This document shows positions 8,701 through 14,963 of a DNA stretch of 34,914 bases, in pieces. The stretch is from an uncultured Clostridia bacterium (lineage in GTDB: Bacteria > Bacillota > Clostridia > TANB77 > CAG-508). The notes under the pieces are model-generated. The model saw only the letters and a program-made list of their open reading frames with translations. It was not told the DNA's origin and did not search any database. A program made the translations under genes and the position numbers. The stretch spans positions 1 through 34,914 of the forward strand of contig CALXEX010000018.1 in assembly GCA_944387445.1 (NCBI GenBank), read 5' to 3'. Numbering within the stretch: position 1 is the first letter of the stretch; every line of letters begins with the position of its first letter.

Positions 8701-9804
8701 GGAACAAGTAGAGATATCATAAACGAAAAAGGAACCTATAGAACACAATATGGATATAAAAATACAGAAACACCAAACAAAACAACAACCATATTAGAAA
8801 GTATCAAAAACGGAAATAATGAAGCAATCTGCTATACCTATAACAATATGGGATATATTGAAACTATCAAAAATGGAAATGAACTTCTTGCAAAATATCA
8901 ATATGATGGATTGGGACAATTAACAAGAGAAAATAACAAAGAACAAGAAAAAACAATTACATATGAATATGATACTGGAGGAAATATCTTAAACAAAAAA
9001 GAATATATCTATACAGAAGGAGATATTACAACACAGCCAACAAAGGTAATAGAATACATATATAATAATGCAAACTGGAAAGACCAATTAACAACATATA
9101 ATGGAAAAGAAATTACATATGACCCTATTGGAAACCCATTAACATATGATGGAAACACTTACACATGGCAAAATGGAAGAGAATTAACAGGTATACAAAA
9201 CACAGAGAAAGGACTAAATATAAGCTACAAATACACAGATGATGGTATTAGAACAGAAAAAACGGTTAATGGAGAAACAACAACTTATCATTTAGATGGA
9301 GAAATTGTTATTTATGAAATCAAAGGAAATGATACAATCTATTATCAATATGATAGCAATCAAAATCTAATTGGATTTAAGTTAAATGATGAGCAATATT
9401 ACTACATACGAAATGGACAAAATGATATTATAGGTATATTAGATAACAGTTTAAATCAAATAGTTAGCTATACCTATGATACATGGGGAAAACTAATTAG
9501 CATTAAGGATGGACAAGGTAATGATGTAACAAATAATACAAACCATATAGGATACAAAAATCCATACAGATACAGAGGTTATAGATATGACACAGAAACA
9601 GGTTTATATTATTTGCAGAGTAGATACTATGACCCAGAGATGGGTAGGTTTATTAATCAAGATGAATTAACATCAACAGGACAAGGCTTATTAGAACATA
9701 ATATGTATGCATATTGTAATAATAATCCAGTTAATATGACAGACGTGACAGGAAATGTAGCAGGAATTATTTCGATACGGAAGTATTGTTACGGGAATAT
9801 ATAA
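5767..9804 (+). CDS. RHS/YD-repeat shell protein with three inserted ricin-type trefoils; 5' truncated and 3' frameshifted
   Basis: Large polymorphic-toxin shell protein. Residues about 25-175 resemble a CBM4/9-type jelly roll (NLVKNPYFDNGLDNWQK, FWDNIGLF). A few YD repeats follow (about 178-255). Three RICIN-like trefoils come next (about 265-405, 420-565, 575-725), and then a long YD-repeat array (about 745-1260, many YxYDxxGN strings). The RHS core sits near 1275-1330 (YRYRGYRYDTETGLYYLQSRYYDP, then GRFINQDE and NNPVNMTDVTGN). The core should lead straight into a C-terminal toxin, but the frame ends 15 residues later. Removing the C at 9778 joins it to the GIY-YIG ORF. ATG 5767 is only the first Met; GGAAAG lies directly against it and is a poor ribosome binding site. 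The frame extends back to 5557 without a start, so the gene is probably not expressed in native form. Confidence 0.88.
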   Translation: MYKYGTNDESKNKLTLESNLICVKEMPNNLVKNPYFDNGLDNWQKLENADSNECVLNIDSNNIYKTWGTAYTIKKLYQKINISGKKGDIYNLSYWVKSFGLQEEGTSGKSVRVTIGIIRNDDSFQWIDSFVNTDTSQWQYMSEEFIADSDYKAITIYLVNNYNANDTFWDNIGLFKDEKGNSYQYDKNGNIVSSKDNAQQESAFKYSSEGQVAKSLNPKGGSFVYEYDYNHKNRLLKAMNTIGQEYEFDYDSKGNVVSSKVEEADKAVMPENNKIYNIKFASTNSTMDVRNSSTDNGTKIEQWEFAEGYKNKEFKFIEKEDGYFKILANHSNKAVDLDVDTGVIQQWTERNSDNQLWKVIDNEDGTIRLINKEKGNDYCISLENDNSKNGTKIIVSKWEGKSTQKLKLYDIDANNTLLDEQVIESGEVYRLKAKNSGLYLEVSGDANTNSMEITQQEYKSNEKKQLWKISRIKDNTYRITNLASNEGKSIDVRLGENNNNNVIQIYESSENNLSQEWKLVDNGNNTFSIRSKLSGTERTLTIQNNTTDIGAKGVIYDITGEANQSFYLEKTDLVDIDAGSTYKIKAKHSGKYIGVKTDSSLEQQDSNNEDSQRWILKKLNNGYYKIASKADTTKVMDVENMDTAEGTDVNIHSEWGQKGENKAQEFEFVPVGDGSFAIKPRLTNGKRCLDVADASTSSGVKIWSWSINNSSAQQFFLEEVMPSEEKKYIETTGEYSTDGRYLTKQTDEVGNDINYVYDENKGVVTKEIDSNNGETIYNYDVNTDLTTQVSKQVGEKTYTNQYTYENDNIKTIKHNGITYEFVYDGYGNVKDIKLGNQSLKTTIYDSKNGNLLQSTYGNNQNVKYQYDRFNRIIKKEKTTGNIEFSYDAKSNLKTVKDNTTGIITNYSYDLANRMTKAENNKGLTISYEYDDNSNINKTEYKLNDKTNIINHNFDSDNNINSILFNNSVVKMNYDRLARGTSRDIINEKGTYRTQYGYKNTETPNKTTTILESIKNGNNEAICYTYNNMGYIETIKNGNELLAKYQYDGLGQLTRENNKEQEKTITYEYDTGGNILNKKEYIYTEGDITTQPTKVIEYIYNNANWKDQLTTYNGKEITYDPIGNPLTYDGNTYTWQNGRELTGIQNTEKGLNISYKYTDDGIRTEKTVNGETTTYHLDGEIVIYEIKGNDTIYYQYDSNQNLIGFKLNDEQYYYIRNGQNDIIGILDNSLNQIVSYTYDTWGKLISIKDGQGNDVTNNTNHIGYKNPYRYRGYRYDTETGLYYLQSRYYDPEMGRFINQDELTSTGQGLLEHNMYAYCNNNPVNMTDVTGNVAGIISIRKYCYGNI

Positions 9805-9865
9805 AGGAATTGTTGCAGCAGTAGCTACGTGGTGTTCAATAGAAGTATCAAAAGCAACATCAAAA

Positions 9866-10273
9866 GTGGTATTAAAAGCAACATCAAAGGCAACGACAAA
9901 AAGCTCTACAAAAAGTAGTAATAAAAATACTAGACAGCATACAGTATACAAATTGGTAGATCAAATAACTAATAAAGTGGAATATGTAGGAAGGACTAAA
10001 GATCCAGATAAAACAAAAATAAGACATCAATTTAATGTGGCAAGAGCAAATTTAGACTTTAAGCCGATTGTACAAAATCTAAATTGGTATGAAGCAAGAT
10101 CTTTGGAGCAATATTTTATTGAGTATTATAAAACTAAAAATAGAGGAAATCCAATGAATAATCAAATAAATGGACTAGCTCCAAAATATTGGAATAGACC
10201 AGAATATTCAGAATATTTGATATATGGATTGAAGGCACTATCTTCAGAAGATATTACATATGTCGGAGAATAA
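9866..10273 (+). CDS. GIY-YIG (URI-type) nuclease toxin domain, C-terminus of the RHS protein in a shifted frame
   Basis: This is the toxin tip of the upstream RHS protein rather than an independent gene. Its frame is open from 9779 (GSIVTGIYKGIVAAVATW), the normal continuation of the RHS core, and GTG 9866 is only the first possible start. It has no ribosome binding site. A Lys/Ser/Thr-rich linker (residues 4-22) precedes the nuclease: VYKLVD (27-32) stands for GIY, VEYVGRTKDP (38-47) for YIG, then R53 and H54, E81 in SLEQYFIEYY, and a closing MNNQINGLAPK. This layout matches GIY-YIG endonuclease toxins of polymorphic systems, which cleave nucleic acid in the target cell. It is separated from the shell by one extra base, so it is made only if the frame is restored. 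The candidate immunity gene starts 18 bases downstream. Confidence 0.82.
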   Translation: MVLKATSKATTKSSTKSSNKNTRQHTVYKLVDQITNKVEYVGRTKDPDKTKIRHQFNVARANLDFKPIVQNLNWYEARSLEQYFIEYYKTKNRGNPMNNQINGLAPKYWNRPEYSEYLIYGLKALSSEDITYVGE

Positions 10274-10289
10274 ATTATAGGAGGAATTT

Positions 10290-10622
10290 ATATGGGAGCA
10301 TGGGGAACAGGGTTGTATCAAGATGATACAACCTGTGATATAAAAGATGAATATATAACATATTTACAAATCGGAATGACGAATGAAGAAGCAACAAAAA
10401 AAGTAATAGAAGAAAATGAATGGTGTTTTGAAGACGAAGAAGAAGGAGCATTGCTATGGTTTGCATTAGCAGATACGCAATGGAAATATGGGAGATTGAT
10501 TGATGAAGTAAAACAAAAAGCAATAGAATGTATAGATTCAGGAATAGATTTAGAAAAATGGAAAGAAGAAGATGAAAAACTATGCGAAAAACGTAAAAAG
10601 GTATTAGAAGCATTAAAAGAAA
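10290..10622 (+). repeat. 333-bp direct repeat, copy 1
   Basis: Base-for-base identical to 11220-11552, at an offset of 930. It spans the first codon to about codon 110 of both DUF4259-like genes. A second, much shorter shared block lies at the 3' ends of the genes (around 11091-11127 and 12041-12072). Confidence 0.9.
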
Positions 10623-11149
10623 AATTAAATTCAGAGCAACCACCAGAAAAGAAAGTGACAAAGATGAAGTTTTTTAGAGCACACTGGAAAGTAGGAGATA
10701 TATTATCATATCAGATATTGAATGAAAAGTTAAAAAATCATAAATGGTATGGAAAATATATTTTATTAAAAGTAGTATGTATGTATAGAACTAATATAGG
10801 AAGTTTGCCGAAAGATATATATTATAATGAACATGATATGATAAGTTTATATAACTGGATAGGAGATAAAAAACCAGATTTAGAATTAATAAAAAATTTA
10901 AAAATAATTCCATTTTCAGAATATGATGATATGGTGTTTGGAAAAACCACAGATATGGTAGCAACGGTTTTGCTATCAAAAAAAGAGTTTAAAAAGTTAA
11001 ACATAGAAGTAATAGGAAGAGAAGAAAGTAATATACAAAAAAGGTACAGTTTACCAGTAGGATACAATAAATATAACTTTGATGATAGAATAATAAGAGC
11101 TCTAGAAAGGGAAAAGAAAAAAGGGAATCTAATAGAAGATATTGAATAA
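10292..11149 (+). CDS. DUF4259-like protein, candidate immunity protein, copy 1
   Basis: 285 residues starting MGAWGTGLYQDDTTCD, the N-terminal signature of DUF4259-like proteins. An acidic helical region follows (ENEWCFEDEEEGALLWFALADTQ, QKAIECIDSGIDLEKW), then a charged linker near 110-125. The C-terminal half begins AHWKVGDILSYQIL. A perfect AGGAGG site (10280-10285) precedes the ATG. Its position directly after the toxin ORF is where the cognate immunity gene normally lies, so I infer that it protects against the GIY-YIG toxin; the sequence does not prove this. The first 333 bases from 10290 are identical to the next gene, while the middle differs strongly. The C-terminal ALEREKKKGNLIED end is shared again. 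No signal peptide; a cytoplasmic protein. Confidence 0.75.
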   Translation: MGAWGTGLYQDDTTCDIKDEYITYLQIGMTNEEATKKVIEENEWCFEDEEEGALLWFALADTQWKYGRLIDEVKQKAIECIDSGIDLEKWKEEDEKLCEKRKKVLEALKEKLNSEQPPEKKVTKMKFFRAHWKVGDILSYQILNEKLKNHKWYGKYILLKVVCMYRTNIGSLPKDIYYNEHDMISLYNWIGDKKPDLELIKNLKIIPFSEYDDMVFGKTTDMVATVLLSKKEFKKLNIEVIGREESNIQKRYSLPVGYNKYNFDDRIIRALEREKKKGNLIEDIE

Positions 11150-11219
11150 ATGTAGAAAAATGAATTAAAAAAAGTATATAACTGATGAAAATGATAACGT
11201 TACTATGAAAGGATGAAAA

Positions 11220-11552
11220 ATATGGGAGCATGGGGAACAGGGTTGTATCAAGATGATACAACCTGTGATATAAAAGATGAATATATAACATATTTACAAA
11301 TCGGAATGACGAATGAAGAAGCAACAAAAAAAGTAATAGAAGAAAATGAATGGTGTTTTGAAGACGAAGAAGAAGGAGCATTGCTATGGTTTGCATTAGC
11401 AGATACGCAATGGAAATATGGGAGATTGATTGATGAAGTAAAACAAAAAGCAATAGAATGTATAGATTCAGGAATAGATTTAGAAAAATGGAAAGAAGAA
11501 GATGAAAAACTATGCGAAAAACGTAAAAAGGTATTAGAAGCATTAAAAGAAA
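11220..11552 (+). repeat. 333-bp direct repeat, copy 2
   Basis: Second copy of the repeat at 10290-10622. The first mismatch after the block is A (10623) versus G (11553). Identity this complete between genes whose middle regions have diverged points to recent duplication or gene conversion. Confidence 0.9.
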
Positions 11553-12097
11553 GATTAAATTCAGAGCAACCAAGAGAGAAAAAAATAACAAAAATGAAGT
11601 TTACTAGAGCACATTGGAAAGTAGGAGATATATTATTATATCAAATATTAAATGAAGAATTAAAAGAACATAAGTGGTATAAAAAATATATTTTATTAAA
11701 AGTAGTAGGAAAGGAAAAATTATACTCAGGAAATTTACCAAGAGATATATATTATTATGAAGAAGATATATTAAGTCTATATAATTGGATAGGAAACCAA
11801 AAACCAGATATAAAAACAATAAAAAGATTACAAATAATTATGCTAGATGAATTTATGGATGGAGACAATAAAGAAATAGAAAAATATATTGGAGTATTTT
11901 ATCCAACAAAAAAAGAATTAAAAAAGTTAAATATAGAAGTATTAAAAAATGAGAAAAGAGATATATATTCTCAACAAATGATTGAAGAAAAAGGATTAGG
12001 AAGAAGTTTTTATAATATATATAACTTTGATTATGAAATAATAAGAGCTCTAGAAAGGGAAAAGAAAAAAGGAAATTTAATTGAAGACTTTTATTAA
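11222..12097 (+). CDS. DUF4259-like protein, candidate immunity protein, copy 2
   Basis: 291 residues, a paralogue of the preceding gene: an identical N-terminal 110 residues, a diverged middle and a conserved end (RALEREKKKGNLIED). The start at 11222 is chosen over ATG 11213 because MGAWGTG is the conserved N-terminus and GAAAGG at 11206-11212 is then well spaced. The middle still follows the same plan (AHWKVGDILLYQILNEELKEHKWY, PRDIYYYEEDILSLYNWIGN), so the fold is kept while surface positions change. This is how immunity arrays diversify to match different toxin tips. Its cognate toxin is not in the window, so it may be an orphan immunity gene. Function is inferred from position and paralogy only. 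Confidence 0.75.
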   Translation: MGAWGTGLYQDDTTCDIKDEYITYLQIGMTNEEATKKVIEENEWCFEDEEEGALLWFALADTQWKYGRLIDEVKQKAIECIDSGIDLEKWKEEDEKLCEKRKKVLEALKERLNSEQPREKKITKMKFTRAHWKVGDILLYQILNEELKEHKWYKKYILLKVVGKEKLYSGNLPRDIYYYEEDILSLYNWIGNQKPDIKTIKRLQIIMLDEFMDGDNKEIEKYIGVFYPTKKELKKLNIEVLKNEKRDIYSQQMIEEKGLGRSFYNIYNFDYEIIRALEREKKKGNLIEDFY

Positions 12098-12115
12098 AAA
12101 TAAAAGAAAAAATAA

Positions 12116-12325
12116 GAAAAAGATTTAGTAGATGTAAAGCAAATTATATTTAAAAATTATGACATCATAAAAGAAGAAGATAATATTTGTCAATCTGTTT
12201 GGCTATACAATGAGGTATATATAAAAGATAATGGCTATGAAATCCATATATTACTAGAAAATATAAAAGGAAAACTAATTGATTTCATAGTAGGTACAGA
12301 TGATGTTATATATATGAAAGAATAA
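12116..12325 (+). pseudogene. start-less 3' fragment of an unknown small gene
   Basis: Open frame of about 69 codons between TAA at 12113 and TAA at 12323. It has normal codon use for this window and protein-like sequence (FKNYDIIKEEDNICQSVWLY, DNGYEIHILLENIKGKLIDF). There is no ATG, GTG or TTG start with a ribosome binding site; the only Met is three residues from the end. It reads as the C-terminal part of a lost gene in the immunity row, in line with turnover by recombination. I do not recognise the family. Confidence 0.5.
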
Positions 12326-12344
12326 GTATAAAGGTAGAAATAAA

Positions 12345-12830
12345 ATGAAAATAAATGAATTTGATTATAAAAACAAAGAAAAAATTAATAAAATTTATTT
12401 ACACGATACGTGCATTAATAGATTTGATATCCATATACAAGATAGAGAAATTTATATTGGATTAGATGAAAAACTTTATGGGAGATTCTATGAATTATCT
12501 TTTAAAAATGTAGTGAAGCTAGAAATGTATAATTTGAATCTATGGTATGGTGGATATACTGGTACTGTATTAGATATACATTTAAGTAATTATGATGTGA
12601 AAGAATATATACATAATATGGAGAAAGAAGAAAAAGAGAAATTTGAAAAACTAAATCCATATAATTATGAGTTTCAATATAATGAAGAGAAAATTAATAA
12701 GATGTTTGCTGTTGAATTTATGTTAAAAAATGGAGATAAAATAACAATTATATGTGAAGGACTTATTTTTACAAATTTATCAAGAGAAGACGCTGAAAGA
12801 GATGATTCAAACAAAAATCTAGAAAATTAG
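12345..12830 (+). CDS. hypothetical protein in the immunity row
   Basis: 161 residues of unknown family, predicted cytoplasmic (no signal peptide or membrane segment). The sequence alternates hydrophobic and polar residues in short strands (FDIHIQDREIYIGLDEKLYG, VVKLEMYNLNLWYGGYTG), suggesting a beta-rich fold. A charged helical segment is near residues 85-110 and a further strand pair near 125-145 (AVEFMLKNGDKITIICEGL). The ribosome binding site is weak (AAAGGTAGA, 12331-12339). It starts 20 bases after the fragment at 12116-12325 and is followed after 14 bases by the next gene, so it is probably co-transcribed with them. Its place downstream of an RHS toxin suggests an immunity protein; this is inference from context. 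Confidence 0.6.
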   Translation: MKINEFDYKNKEKINKIYLHDTCINRFDIHIQDREIYIGLDEKLYGRFYELSFKNVVKLEMYNLNLWYGGYTGTVLDIHLSNYDVKEYIHNMEKEEKEKFEKLNPYNYEFQYNEEKINKMFAVEFMLKNGDKITIICEGLIFTNLSREDAERDDSNKNLEN

Positions 12831-12844
12831 GGAGCTGAATTAAT

Positions 12845-13102
12845 ATGATAAGAGAAAATGATTGGAGATTGCAAGGGCAAGAAACCTATTTAAGAGATAA
12901 AACTTTATATCATAAAAAATATGTTAAATTTTCAGATGAATGGGAACATGAACATTGTGAATTTTGTGGAGAAAAAATTAGTGAATATGATGGAGATTTA
13001 AATGAAGGATATTGTACAGAAGATGAAAAATATTGGATATGTAAAGAATGTTATAATGATTTTAAAGAAACGTTCAATTGGAAATTAGTAAACAAAATAT
13101 AA
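12845..13102 (+). CDS. small CxxC-type putative zinc-binding protein associated with toxin loci
   Basis: 85 residues with two CxxC pairs, CEFC (residues 38-41) and CKEC (about 66-69), plus a third Cys in GYCTEDE and a His-rich stretch EWEHEHCEFC. This arrangement suggests a structural zinc site. The N-terminus reads NDWRLQGQETYL and the end FKETFNWKLVNK. I recall similar short proteins in Firmicute RHS and other contact-toxin loci, but I know no assigned function. A GGGAG site precedes the ATG. It lies in a run of small genes with short spacing. It could be an immunity protein or an accessory factor; the family is recognised only loosely. Confidence 0.6.
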   Translation: MIRENDWRLQGQETYLRDKTLYHKKYVKFSDEWEHEHCEFCGEKISEYDGDLNEGYCTEDEKYWICKECYNDFKETFNWKLVNKI

Positions 13103-13124
13103 AAAATAAAAAAAGGGGATTAAT

Positions 13125-13214
13125 GTGATAAGAGGAATAAAATTTGAGATACCAAATGAGTGGGGATATGTGTTAAAAGATATATTAAAAAATATAGATA
13201 GGAGAGAAAGATAA
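13125..13214 (+). CDS. short ORF, probable gene fragment
   Basis: 29 codons from GTG 13125 with an AAAAGGGG site 6 bases before it, encoding MIRGIKFEIPNEWGYVLKDI and ending NIDRRER. The spacing to the next ATG (2 bases after its stop, with AGGAG inside its end) suggests that it is translated with the following gene. It may be a truncated relative of an immunity gene. No family is recognised. Confidence 0.35.
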   Translation: MIRGIKFEIPNEWGYVLKDILKNIDRRER

Positions 13215-13216
13215 AA

Positions 13217-13585
13217 ATGGATGTACATGACAATAAAATATTAGCATATACTGTTGATTTTGAAAATAAAGAAATTACTATGAAGACAATCAATATAAAG
13301 CATGAAATTATATTTGTAAAATTTAAAGATGTATTAGTTCATTATTTTGAAATGGCAATGCCTGACAGCATTATATTTGATATAGATGAATATGAAGGAA
13401 GAAAAGTGGTAAAAGAAGAAAGAGAGTTATTAAAGAATACAAAGGCTTTTTGTTGGCCTCTAGCTTATGAAAACGAAAATGATTTGATTGAAAAATTGGA
13501 AGGATACAAATATTATATAATTAATTCTTCATCAGGACTAACTGGCTGGGTTTTAGCCAAAAGTATAAAGCTTTATAAAGAATAA
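13217..13585 (+). CDS. hypothetical protein, candidate immunity protein, last gene of the toxin row
   Basis: 122 residues, no signal peptide or membrane segment. The N-terminal part (NKILAYTVDFENKEITMKT, IIFVKFKDVLVHYFEMAMPD) looks like paired beta strands followed by a helix. The end (KYYIINSSSGLTGWVLAKSI) is a second compact block with Gly-Trp. An AGGAG site (13200-13204) lies 12 bases before the ATG. It is the last gene of the unit and is followed by a strong terminator. I recognise no named family. The N-terminal pattern, with a central FEMAMPDSIIFDI-like strand, resembles small proteins seen beside contact-dependent toxins, so immunity is the best guess at low certainty. Confidence 0.6.
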   Translation: MDVHDNKILAYTVDFENKEITMKTINIKHEIIFVKFKDVLVHYFEMAMPDSIIFDIDEYEGRKVVKEERELLKNTKAFCWPLAYENENDLIEKLEGYKYYIINSSSGLTGWVLAKSIKLYKE

Positions 13586-13596
13586 AAAAAGATAAA

Positions 13597-13633
13597 AAAA
13601 GCAGTTAATTAGCTTAGCTAAAAGACTGCTTTT
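13597..13633 (+). terminator. rho-independent terminator closing the toxin/immunity row
   Basis: AAAAGCAG (13597-13604) pairs with CTGCTTTT (13626-13633), with further A:T pairing and a T-rich tail, 12 bases after the last stop. A different palindrome begins 4 bases later. Confidence 0.75.
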
Positions 13634-13636
13634 ATT

Positions 13637-13671
13637 CTGGTATAGAAAAAATTGAGTTTTTCCTATACCAG
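13637..13671. repeat. hairpin repeat, copy 1 (ATAGGAAAAA / TTTTTCCTAT type)
   Basis: CTGGTATAG at 13637-13645 is the exact complement of CTATACCAG at 13663-13671. The inner part is AAAAA and TTTTT around a short loop. The same core lies just behind two other gene terminators (32780-32803, and a degenerate copy near 34025-34047). Confidence 0.7.
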
Positions 13672-13690
13672 AACGTCGTTTCGCTCTAAA

Positions 13691-13792
13691 GGTTGCACAC
13701 AATTTTAGTAAAGTAAAATTGGCACCGAACAATGACGCGGACTTTAAAATATAACAAACAGAAATAATGTCTAAGAAAGTCCGCTATTGTTC
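13691..13792. other. structured element of two consecutive palindromes, unusually G+C-rich for this window
   Basis: First palindrome: CAATTTTA (13700-13707), loop GTAAAG, TAAAATTG (13714-13721), extendable by GGT (13691-13693) with ACC near 13724. Second palindrome: GAACAATGACGCGGACTTT (13727-13745) and AAAGTCCGCTATTGTTC (13776-13792), nearly complementary with a small bulge. Together with the hairpin at 13637-13671, this makes three in a row. The stretch contains GTCGTTTCGCTC and ACGCGG, rich in CG dinucleotides that are rare elsewhere. No ORF fits. It may be a non-coding RNA, a small non-autonomous mobile element or a recombination site. Confidence 0.5.
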
Positions 13793-13821
13793 TTGCAAAA
13801 AAACCAATATAATGATAATAT
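13793..13821 (+). promoter_or_regulatory. possible promoter of the polysaccharide locus
   Basis: TTGCAA at 13793-13798, 17 bases, TAATAT at 13816-13821, just before the first glycosyltransferase gene. Overlapping TATAAT strings nearby make the exact -10 uncertain. The site begins directly after the second palindrome. Confidence 0.35.
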
Positions 13822-13862
13822 AATGAAGAAAAATAATGTCTAAAAATAGAGGAGAAGTTTCG

Positions 13863-14943
13863 ATGAAAAAATTGTTGTTTTCAGCACATAATTTAGACTT
13901 AGGTGGAATAGAAACAGCACTTGTTACACTAGTCAATTACTTATCAAACCAAGGTTATGATGTAACAATTGCATTAGAGAAAAGAGAAGGTGTCTTTTTA
14001 GAAAGACTTCATAAAGAAATAAAGATCATAGAATACAACACAAATACGAATAAAAATATTATAATAAGAAAATTATGTAATTTATGGAACAGAATAAAAT
14101 TTATTGTAAAATATAAAAATAAATTCGATTTTTCAGCAAGTTTTGCTACCTATTCTTTAGCAAGTAGTTTTATGGCAAGAACCGCTTCTAAAAATTCTGC
14201 TTTATGGGGACACTCAGATTATTTTACATTATATCAAGGAAACACAGAAGAAGTAAAAAAATTTTTTCAGGATATAAAAGTAGAAGAATTTAAACATATT
14301 ATATTTGTAACGCAAAAAGGAGCAAATACATTTTTAGAAATATTTCCAAACTTTAAAGAAAAAACAATTATCTGTAACAATTTCATTGATGGAGAAAATA
14401 TTATAAAAAAATCTCATGAGTTAGTAGAAGATGCACAAAAAGAAAATATACCAACATTTTTAAATGTAGGCAGGCATGAAGAAAGAGCAAAAAAACTAAC
14501 CAGGATTATTGAAGCTACAAAAATGTTAAAAAAAGAAAATTATCAATTTAGAGTATTGTTTATCGGAGACGGAGAAGATACGGACTTATATAAACAAAAG
14601 GTAAAAGAAGAAAATTTAGAAGATACCATTTTCCTTTTAGGAAGAAAAGAAAACCCATATCCATATTTTACAATTAGTGATTGTGTAATTTTATCTTCTG
14701 AGTATGAAGGATATCCTGTTGTATATTTAGAAAGTTTTGTATTAAACAAACCCATTATCACAACAAAAGTATCTGACTATGAACAAGTAGAAAAGGGAAG
14801 AGGTATTGTAGTAGAAAAAAATACGCGGAGCGATCTATAATGCAATGAAAGATTTTATAGAAAATGGATATGAAATTAAAAATCAATTTGATTATCAAAC
14901 ATATAATCAAGAAATATTAAACAAATTAGAAAATCTATTTTAA
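13863..14943 (+). pseudogene. GT4-family glycosyltransferase, broken near its 3' end by a single-base frameshift
   Basis: Cytoplasmic GT-B fold transferase of the polysaccharide locus. The start at 13863 is chosen over ATG 13836 because AGAGGAG lies 8 bases before it and MKKLLFSAHNLDLGGIET is the typical N-terminus. Visible motifs are LGGIE(T) at the start, NVGRHEERAKKLTRIIEA and LFIGDGEDTDLY for the C-terminal Rossmann domain, LLGRKENPYPYF, and the E-x7-E-like region SSEYEGYPVVYLESF. The frame ends early at 14840 after EKNTRSDL. The normal end (GAIYNAMKDFIENG through NKLENLF, stop 14941-14943) continues in the next frame from about 14827. One extra base, most simply C14826, explains this. 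The lost part is only about 38 residues, so some activity might remain. First gene of the locus. Confidence 0.85.
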
Positions 14944-14963
14944 AAAGAAAGATGGAGAGAATA

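Noticed and set aside
10989-11591. Minus-strand open frames opposite both DUF4259-like genes
   Set aside because: They are shadows created by the repeated + strand sequence. They have no ribosome binding site and no recognisable domain.
13637-13792. Integron attC site or CRISPR-like array
   Set aside because: No GTTRRRY/RYYYAAC boxes are present, and there are no direct repeats with regular spacers. The elements are different palindromes, not copies of one unit. I saw no CRISPR array anywhere in the window.
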